A DNA stretch of 64,000 nucleotides from CAIWHR01 sp963773195 (GCA_963773195.1 CAVZAE010000015.1:72735-136734); one strand, 5' to 3'; shown: positions 17,152 through 26,236, numbered from the stretch's first letter. The notes: generated by a model not told the origin, from the letters alone. Made by a program: numbers and translations.

Positions 17152-18249
17152 CTACCGTCGCGCTTCATCCGCGGTAATTGTCGCCGGCTGGTCGGCGGAC
17201 AGCGGTAGATCAAAGCTGAACGCGCTCCCACGGTCCGGAACGCTCTCCACCTGGATCTTGCCTCCATGCAGTTCGACGATGTGCCGGCTAATAGCGAGCC
17301 CCAACCCGGTGCTCCCGGCATCGCTCGCCTCGCCGCGATTCACGCGGTAGTACCGGTCGAAAATGCCCTTCAGCTGATCGCTCGGAATGCCGCGACCGGT
17401 GTCGACGACACGTACAGCTACGCGCGCCTCGTCAATCGGCGCGACTGTTACCTGGATGACACCGCCGGCCGCGGTGTGACGCATGGCATTCTCGATAAGG
17501 TTCTCCAGCACGCTTTCGATCATGCCGATGTCCGCATGCACTTGCTCATGCTGAATGGCAAGCTCGCTTGACAACCGCAGGCTCCGCTTATCGGCTGCGA
17601 GCTGGAATTTCTGTACCACGTCCTGGACCAGCTCGGCGACGGGAAAGTATTCGCACTGGGGCTTGAGTTCGCGCGCTTCGAGCTTGGTCAGCTGGAACAG
17701 ATCGCGAATCAATCTGCCCAGGCGCTCGCTGTGCTTGGCAGCGACTTCGAGATAGCCGCGCTCTTCCTCCGGCGAAAGGGTCCCTCGCTTCAACAGAAGG
17801 GTTTCCAGGTAGCCCTGCATCGATGCCAGGGGCGTACGCAGATCGTGGGACACGTTGGCGAGCAGTTCGCGCCGCCTCACATCGGTCTGCCCGAGCAGGT
17901 CCAGCTGCTCCGCGATGCGTTCCGACATTTCCTGTACCGCAGCACCCAACCGATCGATGTCGTCTCCCCTCGGATTGGCTGACGTCAAGTGAATTGGCTT
18001 GGTGAAACCGCTGTCGCGAAAACTGTCCACGGCAACGGCGAGCGCACGCAGACGTCGGGTCAGAAAGCTAAAGACCAGCAGCGCCGCCAGCAACGCGAAT
18101 ACGACCACGCCGATCCCCAGATCCGTCGCGAGCTCCAGCAGGCGCTGTCCCTCGAACATCCTCTCGGTCGCCAGAATGAAGCCGACACCAAGAGCAAAGA
18201 ACACGATGGCCTGGGCGCCTGTCAGCTTGGCCGAGAGGGTCTTGAACAT
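17152..18249 (-). CDS. Sensor histidine kinase
   Basis: This inner-membrane kinase of 365 residues has two transmembrane helices (about 10-28 and 45-64) separated by a loop of only about 15 residues, so periplasmic sensing is unlikely. A HAMP region follows. The phosphoacceptor H-box is NVSHDLRTPL, with histidine 135. The ATPase domain has the N-box ENLIENAMRH, DTGRGIP and GSTGLGLAI. The ATG at 18249 lies one base after the stop of the response regulator and has AGAGG upstream, so the two are co-translated. It would phosphorylate that regulator. The signal is not evident. Confidence 0.92.
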   Translation of the reverse strand: MFKTLSAKLTGAQAIVFFALGVGFILATERMFEGQRLLELATDLGIGVVVFALLAALLVFSFLTRRLRALAVAVDSFRDSGFTKPIHLTSANPRGDDIDRLGAAVQEMSERIAEQLDLLGQTDVRRRELLANVSHDLRTPLASMQGYLETLLLKRGTLSPEEERGYLEVAAKHSERLGRLIRDLFQLTKLEARELKPQCEYFPVAELVQDVVQKFQLAADKRSLRLSSELAIQHEQVHADIGMIESVLENLIENAMRHTAAGGVIQVTVAPIDEARVAVRVVDTGRGIPSDQLKGIFDRYYRVNRGEASDAGSTGLGLAISRHIVELHGGKIQVESVPDRGSAFSFDLPLSADQPATITADEARR

Positions 18250-18250
18250 C

Positions 18251-18952
18251 TCAGCCTCTTTCGCGGAATTTGTAACCAACGCCCCAAACAGTCTCGATGA
18301 ACTCCGGCTCATTCGGATTGCTCTCGATCTTTGTACGGAGGCGGTTGATGTGCGAATTGACGGTGTGCTCATACCCACTGTGCGAATAGCCCCAAACGCT
18401 GTCGAGTAGCTGCGCCCGGGAAAAAACCCGGCCCGGGTGACGCGCGAAATGCACCAGCAGGTCGAACTCCTTCGCCGTCAGCTCTACGGGCTTTCCGTCC
18501 AGGCGTACCGAGCGCTTCTCGACGTCGATGTGCAGGTCGCCGGACCTGATCACGACGGTCGCGCTGTCCTGCCCCTTGGACAAGCTGTCCACACGACGAA
18601 AAATCGCCTTGATCCGGGCAACCAACTCGAGCACGCTGAAAGGCTTGGTCAGGTAGTCATCCGCTCCCATTTCCAGACCGAGCACGCGGTCAAGTTCGCT
18701 TGATTTCGACGTCAGCATCAGTACCGGCGTGTAGCGATCCTGGCCGCGGATGCGTTGACAGATTTCCAGCCCGCCCATCCCCGGCAGCATGAGGTCGAGA
18801 ATGAGCAAGTCGTACTTCTTCGACTGCGCCTCGGCCAGTCCTTCTACGCCATCGCTCGCTCGTTTCACCTCGCACGAGAGCTCCAGCAGCTGCAGCTCAA
18901 TGAGCTTGGCGATGTCTTTGTCGTCTTCGATGACAAGTACCTGACGGGTCAT
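18251..18952 (-). CDS. OmpR-family response regulator
   Basis: This DNA-binding regulator of 233 residues has a receiver domain with the acidic pocket EDD (9-11), phosphoacceptor aspartate 53 in LILDLMLPG, a conserved T/S and the KPF lysine near 104. It is followed by a winged-helix domain with the typical ELTAKEFDLL, SRAQLLDSVWG and HINRLRTKIE segments. It is the first gene of a two-gene operon with the histidine kinase. Targets are unknown; the divergent small gene at 19271 and the operon itself are candidates. Confidence 0.94.
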   Translation of the reverse strand: MTRQVLVIEDDKDIAKLIELQLLELSCEVKRASDGVEGLAEAQSKKYDLLILDLMLPGMGGLEICQRIRGQDRYTPVLMLTSKSSELDRVLGLEMGADDYLTKPFSVLELVARIKAIFRRVDSLSKGQDSATVVIRSGDLHIDVEKRSVRLDGKPVELTAKEFDLLVHFARHPGRVFSRAQLLDSVWGYSHSGYEHTVNSHINRLRTKIESNPNEPEFIETVWGVGYKFRERG

Positions 18953-19270
18953 GCGTCACCATTGGTTTTGGCCCGGCTGGCTCACATCTCGAGCGTGTGG
19001 GTCCCAGTCGGAGCAAAGGAGGCTTCGGAGATTTGAGATCACGTCGGCGTCAACTGATTCCGGGATGCCGAGGTGGGCCTCGTCACGCAACTACGATTCT
19101 AGACCAATGCCTCGGTGACCGGCCGCATGACCCACCTTACGGATCTGAGCGGGCCGGCCCAGGGTTCCGACGCAGCGAACTTGTGATAAATCGTTTAGCC
19201 CCCTGTGATGAATCCGTGATTTTGACCCTCCACAATACCGATCATGACGTCGTTCACCGAGGAGACTTTC
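18953..19270. other. Divergent regulatory region upstream of the two-component operon and a small gene
   Basis: This 318-bp stretch contains the promoter region of the leftward two-component genes and of the small rightward gene. No clear -35/-10 pair, direct repeat or riboswitch could be assigned by eye. Confidence 0.4.
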
Positions 19271-19459
19271 ATGATCAGCATTGCCGAGTACCACCCCCCC
19301 GTCAGCCACGTCGCCGAGCATCAGGCGTTTCGCGTACTTGGAGACCTTTCCGACAGCTGCGTTGACGACGATTTCGACGACGACGCGGCCGAGGTTCGCC
19401 GGATGATCGAATTGAGCGGAATGATCGGCCTGGAGTGCGGATTGCTCGGAGGCGAGTAG
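19271..19459 (+). CDS. Small acidic hypothetical protein
   Basis: This short frame encodes 62 residues starting MISIAEYHPP, with a strongly acidic centre (DDDFDDDAAE) and a hydrophobic, glycine-containing end. A good GAGGAG Shine-Dalgarno lies six bases upstream of ATG 19271, which is the main support for it being real. It is divergent to the response regulator and could be a target of it. I recognise no family. Confidence 0.5.
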   Translation: MISIAEYHPPVSHVAEHQAFRVLGDLSDSCVDDDFDDDAAEVRRMIELSGMIGLECGLLGGE

Positions 19460-19613
19460 ATCCTGCTGCATGACTGGGCACCGAGCCCTGTCAGCCGCGG
19501 TGCGGATGCATTCCCGGCAAATGCATTTGCCGTAGTGGGACGAATAGTGCGGGAGCGGCTGGTAACGCGTTGGCCTAGATTGACTTGCTGGTTGATGTAC
19601 GCAGGGTTATCAC

Positions 19614-20432
19614 TCAACGCATACACTGCGGAAGCCGATTCGGCTCTTGGTTGCGGGTTACCCGGTCCATGAGTCGCGCCGCGACACCCAACAGCTCGTC
19701 CAGCCAATCCTCTCGTCGTCCAGTGGCCAAGTCGATGCAGACGAGCCGACGGAAGGCACAGAACGAGCCCACGTCATGGTCAGAGTTGATCAATACGCCA
19801 CCCATGATGACGACGTATCGACACGGAAACTCCGTTCGCGAGGCGAGGACGTCGATCCTCTTCTCGATGGCGGAGTACATGATTTCGGTGGATTCATCCA
19901 TCGCACAGCGCGCGCCAGCGATACGGTCGCGATGCGCGAGCAACAGCTGCTCGATGGTGTTCTGCTGGTAGTCGAGTTCGGTGACCTCTCCAGGCACGAC
20001 TCGGCCGCTCGATATCTTGTCGACCGCCGCGCGGATCGCACCGCAGCACGCCGATCGATGCGCCTGACCCGGTCTGAGGATGACTCCCGTCTCCCCTTCC
20101 TTCGAGACCCCGATGTGCGGTCCGTGGAACACGAAGACCGCTCCGTCCACGGGCACATGGTGCGCGAATGCGCGCATCCCTGTGAGACCTGCGAAGGGGA
20201 AGCCGTCAAGTCCGCCCAGCTTGAATGGCCCAAGCATTTCATAGGCGCGCTCCGGATATTCGATGGTGTTCAAGTCATCGCTGCAAATGCTGTCCGCGAG
20301 CATGATCTTGCGTGGCTCGATGCCCAGACGCCGCTGCATCAGGTCCAGAAACGCGTCCACCGTGTCGCTCGTACTAAGCGCGTTTGGATAACGGCTACGG
20401 ATGATTTCGAGTGGCGCATGGCAATCGGTCAT
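19614..20432 (-). CDS. LCIB/C-like (beta-class) carbonic anhydrase homologue
   Basis: The protein has 272 residues. The segment from residue 44 to 132 matches the limiting-CO2-inducible protein B/C fold, a beta-type carbonic anhydrase group first described in algae and diatoms: CSDD (C50, D52), GGLDGFPFAGLTGM, the H106 motif GPHIGVS, and SACCGA (C130). The spacings C50-H106-C130 (56 and 24) equal those I remember for the zinc ligands of the diatom enzyme. The position two residues after D52, where I recall the dyad arginine, is leucine 54, so activity may differ. ATG 20432 has an AAGGA site upstream. It is the last gene of an apparent operon with an ECF sigma factor and a YiiX-like hydrolase. 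Confidence 0.7.
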   Translation of the reverse strand: MTDCHAPLEIIRSRYPNALSTSDTVDAFLDLMQRRLGIEPRKIMLADSICSDDLNTIEYPERAYEMLGPFKLGGLDGFPFAGLTGMRAFAHHVPVDGAVFVFHGPHIGVSKEGETGVILRPGQAHRSACCGAIRAAVDKISSGRVVPGEVTELDYQQNTIEQLLLAHRDRIAGARCAMDESTEIMYSAIEKRIDVLASRTEFPCRYVVIMGGVLINSDHDVGSFCAFRRLVCIDLATGRREDWLDELLGVAARLMDRVTRNQEPNRLPQCMR

Positions 20433-20530
20433 TCGATCCTTCGCTTTCCCGGAGAACGATTCGTTCACACCCGCGCGAGACTGGGCGTCATTCCCGCCGC
20501 AGGCTGCGGATCGGCCACCGACGCTCCCAC

Positions 20531-21301
20531 TCAATCGGCCCATCGGAGCTGCGTGTAATCGAAGTCGCCGACCGGCAGTGGCTTGACGACCGCGAAGTAC
20601 GGCGAGACATCGAAGTCGCGGGGCGCAAACATGCTGAAATGACCTGCCTTCCACGTTTCCTCGACACAATCGTCGTTGCGGTCCGGCGACACATCGGGAC
20701 ACGGCCGCAGCAGGCGCGTGGGAAGTATCGGGTAACGCACGCTCTGAAATGCCTGGGCGATCAGAGTCGAGCAGATCGTCCGTGTGGGCTCCCCGCTTCC
20801 GAGAGCACGCAGTCCGTTTCCCAAGCTCGCCGCGTCCGATGTTCGCGAAAGCCGATCGCGCGCGAGATCGATGACATTCTTGAGATCGTAGCCGTGGCCC
20901 ACGCGTTGAAGCGCATGTGCGACGACCCGTTCGCGATCCGCCGGACGCAGCCCGATCGGGCGGCAAATGCGGGTGTGGAAATTCACGTATTTGGACAGAG
21001 GAGACAGGATGACGCCTTGCGCCAGTTCGGCCTCGACGAGAACCGGTGGATCGTCGCTCGGCGCGCCGGGTTGCGGGCCGACATAGATCGCAACGTGCGA
21101 CCAGGTGGATTGGGTGATGTACTTGATTACCGAGCTGATCCGCAGATTGCCTTCGACGAGTAGCACGTCTCCCGGTTGCAGGAGCGCCGCCAATTGATCC
21201 AACGAGCACGCGGCAGGAGCCTCGAATCCCTTGATCGGCCGACTCAAATAATCGGCACACCAGCTGCTCAATAGATCACGCAATCGTCTCAATGCTTGCA
21301 T
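20531..21301 (-). CDS. YiiX/YebB-like permuted NlpC/P60 cysteine hydrolase
   Basis: The protein has 256 residues. It shows the circularly permuted papain-like layout of the YiiX/YebB group: LQPGDVLLVEG near residue 41, the histidine strand WSHVAIYVG (H69), a glutamate in VLVEAE (about 90), and the nucleophile cysteine 177 in RTICSTLIAQAF. Such enzymes cleave amide or thioester bonds in peptidoglycan or lipid-linked substrates. There is no signal peptide, so it may act in the cytoplasm or at the membrane. ATG 21301 has GGAGG six bases upstream. It follows the sigma gene by 37 bp and precedes the carbonic-anhydrase-like gene by 98 bp. Confidence 0.75.
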   Translation of the reverse strand: MQALRRLRDLLSSWCADYLSRPIKGFEAPAACSLDQLAALLQPGDVLLVEGNLRISSVIKYITQSTWSHVAIYVGPQPGAPSDDPPVLVEAELAQGVILSPLSKYVNFHTRICRPIGLRPADRERVVAHALQRVGHGYDLKNVIDLARDRLSRTSDAASLGNGLRALGSGEPTRTICSTLIAQAFQSVRYPILPTRLLRPCPDVSPDRNDDCVEETWKAGHFSMFAPRDFDVSPYFAVVKPLPVGDFDYTQLRWAD

Positions 21302-21338
21302 GGGGCACCTCCAGCCGCGGCTGAGGCCAGTTGGCGGG

Positions 21339-22067
21339 TCACACGGGCTGCATTTGCAGCTGGCCGTGTGTCGCTGGGCGCCGGGTCTCACGGCAGCGCG
21401 AAGGGTCCGGTCCAGTCTTGAGTCCGGCCGCGATCCGCAACTGGGGTCGATTACCTGGCGTTGGTGCGCCGGAGGTCCTGCGTTCCTCGTTCAGAAACCA
21501 GCGCTCCTCGATCGACCGCCTCAAGCTCATGCGGGCGCGGTGAAGCATCACCCAGCAGTTGGATTCCGATACACCCAACTGCTCGCAGATCTCATCCGTG
21601 GTCAAGCCTTCGACCTCGCGGAGGTAGAAGGCGCGGGCCGTGGCCACAGGTAGAGCGGCGAGGCAGCTGTCCAGCAGTTCGCGAAACCTGTCGTTGGTCA
21701 GGCACTGTTCAGGGTCCGCCCACGTCGACGGCGGCGTAACCCAGCCGCCGGCGGAGTCGAACAGCGTATCGGCGGTGTCGTCGTAGTCGTCGTCCGTGGC
21801 AACGTGGTGGGCTGCGCTTCGACGAAGCGGATCGCGCGCCTCGCGCCGCTGCCAGTCGACGATCTTGTGCTTGAGAATGCCGGTCAACCAGGTTCTCAAC
21901 GCCGATTCGCCTCTGAACATCGCCTGCCCCTGGAGGGCGGCCATCAGCGTGTCCTGAACGACCTCCTCGGCTATTTCCGTTCTGCGCAATTTCGAAACGG
22001 CATACCGGTAAAGGTAGGAGCGGTGCAATGCGACCGCCTGGGCTTGCCCTTGAACCAAACTCGTCAT
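21339..22067 (-). CDS. ECF-type sigma-70 family RNA polymerase sigma factor
   Basis: This sigma factor has 242 residues. Region 2 lies at about 15-80 (AEEVVQDTLMAAL and the WLTGILKHKIVDWQRR helix) and region 4 at about 135-190 (LPVATARAFYLREVEGLTTDEICEQ). A C-terminal tail of about 50 residues, rich in R, P and T, is unlike the usual short end. ATG 22067 has GGGAGG six bases upstream. No zinc-binding anti-sigma gene follows, although many sigma factors of this subgroup have one; the next gene is the YiiX-like hydrolase. It probably controls its own operon. Confidence 0.88.
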   Translation of the reverse strand: MTSLVQGQAQAVALHRSYLYRYAVSKLRRTEIAEEVVQDTLMAALQGQAMFRGESALRTWLTGILKHKIVDWQRREARDPLRRSAAHHVATDDDYDDTADTLFDSAGGWVTPPSTWADPEQCLTNDRFRELLDSCLAALPVATARAFYLREVEGLTTDEICEQLGVSESNCWVMLHRARMSLRRSIEERWFLNEERRTSGAPTPGNRPQLRIAAGLKTGPDPSRCRETRRPATHGQLQMQPV

Positions 22068-22395
22068 AGTCGCCTCCCCGATGTGGACCGATCCGCCGGG
22101 GGCGAGCCCTGAGGCCCGCTTGCCCTTGGGAGGCAACTTCTGACCCCCCGCACACCCACATTCTTGCTGGGAGTTCTCACGCAAATCTCACGGAGTCTTC
22201 AATTGTTTCTAAATTCGAAGGGGCAGTTGCTCCGAACCGAAAGGTTGTCTGCGGAAGAACGGCATGGGTCCGTTCGAATACGCCACTCTTTGCAAGGAGC
22301 GCGTTCCGCTCGGCTGTAAGCAATGGCATACCAGCGCGACAGACTCGACGTCCGCAGGAGATCATGCGGCCATACTTCACGAGGAGATCATTGTC
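22068..22395. other. Divergent regulatory region between the sigma operon and the cupin gene
   Basis: This 328-bp stretch lies between the divergent sigma-factor operon and the cupin gene. It should hold an autoregulated sigma promoter, but I cannot identify a repeated -35/-10 pair with confidence. Confidence 0.4.
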
Positions 22396-22893
22396 ATGCG
22401 CAACGAACACAAGGTACTCAAACGTGCACTTTCCGCCGCGGCTATCGCCGGCGTGTTTTCCCTGGCTGCGGTCGCGGCGAACGCCGGTGAGTGCCCTGCG
22501 GACAAACGCGTTCCCGATGGCAAGGGACAGCAGATGAGCACGGCAGCTGCCAAGGGGGTCAAGGACGTCGTGCGTTCGACCACCGATCTGTCGAAAGAGC
22601 CCGCCGCGATCAATGGTCGCCTGTTCCGCTTTCGCCAGCTCGATATCGAGCCGGGCGGGGTCGTCCCTTGGCACAGCCACGGCAACCGACCGGCGATGAT
22701 CTACATCGTCTCCGGCGAGGTCATCGAGTATGCGAGCAACTGCGCGGTGCCGATCGTCCACAAAACGGGGGATGTCGCACCGGAAAAGAACGGAACGCAG
22801 CACTGGTGGCAGAACACTACCGGTGCTCCGGCGGTGCTCATCTCGGTCGATCTGTTCCCCGTGGAAGTGATGAAGGATGATCACATGATGTGA
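22396..22893 (+). CDS. Exported cupin-domain protein
   Basis: This small secreted protein of 165 residues has a signal peptide (about 1-30, SAAAIAGVFSLAAVAANAGE) and one cupin barrel. The first cupin motif holds the metal ligands as PWHSHGNRPAMIYIVSGE; the second is near NGTQHWWQN. It has no other domain. GAGGAG lies nine bases upstream of ATG 22396, which is preferred over an in-frame ATG at 22264. A strong hairpin follows the gene. The function cannot be named; periplasmic cupins can be metal-dependent enzymes or sensors. Confidence 0.75.
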   Translation: MRNEHKVLKRALSAAAIAGVFSLAAVAANAGECPADKRVPDGKGQQMSTAAAKGVKDVVRSTTDLSKEPAAINGRLFRFRQLDIEPGGVVPWHSHGNRPAMIYIVSGEVIEYASNCAVPIVHKTGDVAPEKNGTQHWWQNTTGAPAVLISVDLFPVEVMKDDHMM

Positions 22894-22927
22894 CCGCGTG
22901 CTTCGCCGTCATCGACGATAGTCATTT

Positions 22928-22962
22928 CGGGTGCGCCGGCGTAGTTGCCGGTGCACCCGTTT
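22928..22962 (+). terminator. Intrinsic terminator-like hairpin after the cupin gene
   Basis: Thirteen-base arms (22928-22940 and 22947-22959) pair fully, counting one G-U, around a 6-base loop and are followed by TTT. The T-run is short, but the stem is very strong. It lies 34 bp after the cupin stop. Confidence 0.65.
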
Positions 22963-23044
22963 CGCGCACTCGATTGGTCGTTTATTCAGCGCAGATCGCG
23001 CATCCCTCGCCATCGCGCGGGATTTTGCTGACGCCTTGTGGACT

Positions 23045-24445
23045 CTAGGCCGCTACCGCAACGGCTTGCCGCAATGGCTCGAGTTCGCCGAGCACTGTCG
23101 GGATGAGCTCGGCCACCGTCGGATGGATGTGCACGGCGCGACTGATGGCCGTATAGGGCGCGCGGGCGCTCATCACATCGATGATGCAGTGAATCGCCTC
23201 GTCTGCCTCGATGCCGAGGAGCGTGGCCCCGAGGATCCTCTTCGTCTCCCCGTCGACCAGCACCTGCATGAACCCTTGTGTTTCTCCGCGCTCGCGTGCC
23301 CGGCCCACGCGCGCCATCGGTCGGTACCCGACCAGTATTGGGCGCCCCGACGCGCGGGCCTCGCGCTCGGTCATCCCGGCGCGAGCGAGCGGCGGGTCGG
23401 TAAACAGCGCATAGACGGGGAATCGGTCGGACACGCGCCGCGACTCCTTGTCCAGAAGATTCGATGCAACGATTTCATAGTCGTTGTACGACGTGTGCGT
23501 GAACGCGCCGCGCCCGTTGACGTCGCCCAGCGCGTAGATTCCAGGGACGTTCGTGGCGAGCTGGTCGTCGACCATGATGAAACCACGGGCGTCGGTCTCC
23601 ACGCCGGCGCGATCCAGCCCCAGGTCATCGGTGTTCGGAACGCGGCCGACAGCGAGCAGCAAGTGCGATCCTATGATCGTGCGCGGTTCCTTATCGCAGC
23701 TCACTTCAATCGCAACGCCTCCGGGGTGCTTTTGCACCGAAATACACCGCGCGTTGAGCCGGACGCCGATACCTTCGCCTTCCAGGATCTCGCGTACTCC
23801 CTCCGAGACTGCCTCGTCCTCGCGCGCGACAAGGCGTGGTGTCATCTCGATCACCGTGACGCGGCTTCCGAAGCGCCGGTACATCTGGGCAAACTCGAGG
23901 CCGATGTAACTGCCTCCGATCACGACGAGATGCTCGGGAAGGAAATCGACTTCCATCACACTCGTGCTCGTCAGATAATCGACGTCGGCGAGACCCGCAA
24001 ACGCCGGCACCGCCGGCCGGCCGCCGGTATTGATAAAGATCTGCGGCGCCGTGAGCCGCCTCTCGCCGACGCATACCACCTCTGCACTCTCGAAACGCGC
24101 TTGACCTTCGAGGACGGTGATGTTGGATGTGCCACGGAGCCAGCTTTCGATGCCGCTCGCGGACTGCCTGACGATTTCGTTCTTGCGCGCCCTTACCTTC
24201 GGCATCTCGACGCGCACGGGTCCGCCGAGGGCGACACCGTATCGGTCGGCGTTGCGTGCCATCCACGCGGCGCGCGCGCTGGCAATCAAGGTTTTGGTGG
24301 GGATGCAGCCATTGTTGACGCACGTCCCGCCGAAGTGCTTGCGCTCGATGATTGCCGTCTTGCGTCCCGCGCCTGCCAGACGCACGGCAAGTGGAGGACC
24401 GGCTTGGCCGGTCCCGATGACGATGGCGTCGTAGTGTTCGATCAC
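23045..24445 (-). CDS. Pyridine nucleotide-disulfide oxidoreductase (dihydrolipoamide dehydrogenase / mercuric reductase-like)
   Basis: This FAD flavoprotein of 466 residues has the N-terminal FAD motif VIGTGQAGPPLAVRLA, the redox disulfide GGTCVNNGCIP (C42, C47), an NAD(P) motif GGSYIGLEFAQ near 177, GIYALGDVNG, and the C-terminal HIHPTVAEL active-site loop. The N-terminus lacks the MerA heavy-metal domain. It resembles the mercuric reductase-like members of the family that often act on unknown disulfides. It lies downstream of DUF302 and a sulfur-type transporter on the same strand, so a link to thiol or sulfur metabolism is possible but inferred. Confidence 0.85.
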   Translation of the reverse strand: MIEHYDAIVIGTGQAGPPLAVRLAGAGRKTAIIERKHFGGTCVNNGCIPTKTLIASARAAWMARNADRYGVALGGPVRVEMPKVRARKNEIVRQSASGIESWLRGTSNITVLEGQARFESAEVVCVGERRLTAPQIFINTGGRPAVPAFAGLADVDYLTSTSVMEVDFLPEHLVVIGGSYIGLEFAQMYRRFGSRVTVIEMTPRLVAREDEAVSEGVREILEGEGIGVRLNARCISVQKHPGGVAIEVSCDKEPRTIIGSHLLLAVGRVPNTDDLGLDRAGVETDARGFIMVDDQLATNVPGIYALGDVNGRGAFTHTSYNDYEIVASNLLDKESRRVSDRFPVYALFTDPPLARAGMTEREARASGRPILVGYRPMARVGRARERGETQGFMQVLVDGETKRILGATLLGIEADEAIHCIIDVMSARAPYTAISRAVHIHPTVAELIPTVLGELEPLRQAVAVAA

Positions 24446-24535
24446 GCGCTCCCCCTCGCGGTCTCTACGGCTCGGTCCGTCTTGCGATCAATCGGGTCTG
24501 CGGGAACACCGGAACGGTCCCGGATCCCTATCCCA

Positions 24536-25036
24536 TCACGGCGCTTGCACGCTCGACGTGATCGACGCGATGACGCCGGTCGCCTTGTTGAAGGCTTCCT
24601 GGTCCATTCCGCGTATATCGTGGCGACGGGCAATGTAGCCAAAATCGGTGTAGGCAGCCCAGACCTGGCCTTGCTCATCCTCGAACACGAGCAACCGGAC
24701 CGGCCAGTCGAGACCCGCCAACGAGTTCGACCGGATGAACAGCGTGCCGAGCGGCGGATTGCCGAACACGAGCAGCGTCGACGGGCGAATCTGGATGCCG
24801 GCATCCGCAGCGAGCTTGGACTGATCGATTTCGTCGAAAAAGCGGATTCCTTTGGCCGCGATATCCTGCTTGAGGCGCGCGATCGTCTCCGCCTTCGAAT
24901 AGGCGCTCTTCACTTCGATGATGCCGCTTTCGCCCACTGCGGTGCCGCCCTCCGCGCGCGCGATGCCAGAAGTGGACAGCGCCAGCACAAAGGACAGGGC
25001 GGCCGTCTGACAGAAATGAGTGATGTGCTTGTTCAT
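24536..25036 (-). CDS. Exported DUF302-domain protein
   Basis: The protein has 166 residues. A signal peptide (about 1-28, ending SGIARAEGG) is followed by a DUF302 fold with the typical pattern: SKAETIARLKQDIAAKGIRFFDEIDQ, then LLVFGNPPLGTLFI and LRLLVFEDEQGQVWAAYTD-like strands. ATG 25036 is chosen because the signal peptide starts there. It lies between the YeeE transporter and the flavoprotein gene, on the same strand. The molecular function of DUF302 is not established. Confidence 0.82.
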   Translation of the reverse strand: MNKHITHFCQTAALSFVLALSTSGIARAEGGTAVGESGIIEVKSAYSKAETIARLKQDIAAKGIRFFDEIDQSKLAADAGIQIRPSTLLVFGNPPLGTLFIRSNSLAGLDWPVRLLVFEDEQGQVWAAYTDFGYIARRHDIRGMDQEAFNKATGVIASITSSVQAP

Positions 25037-25207
25037 GATCCGTGCCTCGTCGGTTAGCGCATTACGCGTGGGAGTCGTCGAGCTTGCGTCGAGCCGTGTT
25101 CGCCATACGGGATTTTGTCGATGCGCGCGCGATCTCCTTACTGGAGCCGATCCGCGAAGGCTCGCGGGACTTCGTTCGAGCAATGCACGCAGGCCGGCAG
25201 CGGGCGC

Positions 25208-26236
25208 TCATGACGTGCTCTTCAATGCCGCGGCTTCGTTTGCCGTTCGTTCGATAACCAGTGCTGCGCCAATCGAAAGGCACATCGTAAGAAATGCCAC
25301 CCAGGCGTACGGCCACAGCAACGGCATTCCGATCAGGATCAATCCATCGTTGTGCCCGGGGACAAGCAAGCCGCCCCATCCCATCAGGACCCCGCCCGCA
25401 AAGCACTTCAGCACTTGCCGCAGTGAAACGCGGGTGCTGCGAAAACGTCCCGCGGTGTAGCCGCCTAGTACGGCTCCCAGAAATAGAGCGATCAGCAGCA
25501 GGATCTTAGGCACCAGGCTAAATGACATGCCGCGGGCGAGGTCGGCAAGGACGCCGGTGTAGTCCCAGGGCCCGACCAGCAGGAACATGAAGAAGAACGT
25601 GATTCCGATCACGGTGGTCGCTGCGTGCGGCGCCCAAACGCGCTGGGCGAATCCACCGCGAATACGAGCCAGGACGGGCTGGTCGGAACTCGCGGAGAGC
25701 AGGGCCATCAACGCCCGGACGAGCCGCCATAGCAGGAAAACGATGAACGGAATGGCGAACCACAACGCGAACACCAGAACGGATGAGCCGTACGGCAACT
25801 TTGCGCGTGCGGGGGGCGAGAATCCGTAGGCGACGATCAGGCTGCCCACGTAAATCCCGAGCGGGGTGGCGATATACGCCCATTCGCCTGACCCAAAGCG
25901 CGCGATCGCGCCGAACACGCAGGCTCGATTGACATACGCGCCGAGCCCAAGAAGCATACCTCCTAGTACCGTCAAGTAGCTCAGCGGATAGCCTGCCGGC
26001 ATTCTCCCCAGCAGGTGAAATGTCTCCGCGAGAGCGAGGCCGCCGGCGACCCAGATTGACGCCTCGACGATGGCCGCCAGGCGATTGAGGCGCCGCTTAC
26101 TGACAGCTTCATCGACCGCGGCGACGGTGCACGTCGCACCGCGCTGGATGGCAAAGCCCATCGTGCCCGCGCACAAGGCGGCGATCAGGAACGCGAGACT
26201 CGACAACAGCGATTTCCACGCCGCCACCGCGCTCAC
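25208..26236 (-). CDS. YeeE/YedE-family (sulfur transport) membrane protein
   Basis: This integral membrane protein of 342 residues has about ten hydrophobic segments. It shows the YeeE/YedE hallmarks: a cysteine in QRGATCTVAA, a second in VNRACVFGAIARFGSGEWAY, and GHNDGLILIG near the C-terminus. Relatives import thiosulfate or other sulfur species by passing them along conserved cysteines. The GTG start at 26236 overlaps the patatin stop by four bases, so it is co-translated with that gene. This is a single-chain full-length version. The cargo is not certain. Confidence 0.82.
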   Translation of the reverse strand: MSAVAAWKSLLSSLAFLIAALCAGTMGFAIQRGATCTVAAVDEAVSKRRLNRLAAIVEASIWVAGGLALAETFHLLGRMPAGYPLSYLTVLGGMLLGLGAYVNRACVFGAIARFGSGEWAYIATPLGIYVGSLIVAYGFSPPARAKLPYGSSVLVFALWFAIPFIVFLLWRLVRALMALLSASSDQPVLARIRGGFAQRVWAPHAATTVIGITFFFMFLLVGPWDYTGVLADLARGMSFSLVPKILLLIALFLGAVLGGYTAGRFRSTRVSLRQVLKCFAGGVLMGWGGLLVPGHNDGLILIGMPLLWPYAWVAFLTMCLSIGAALVIERTANEAAALKSTS

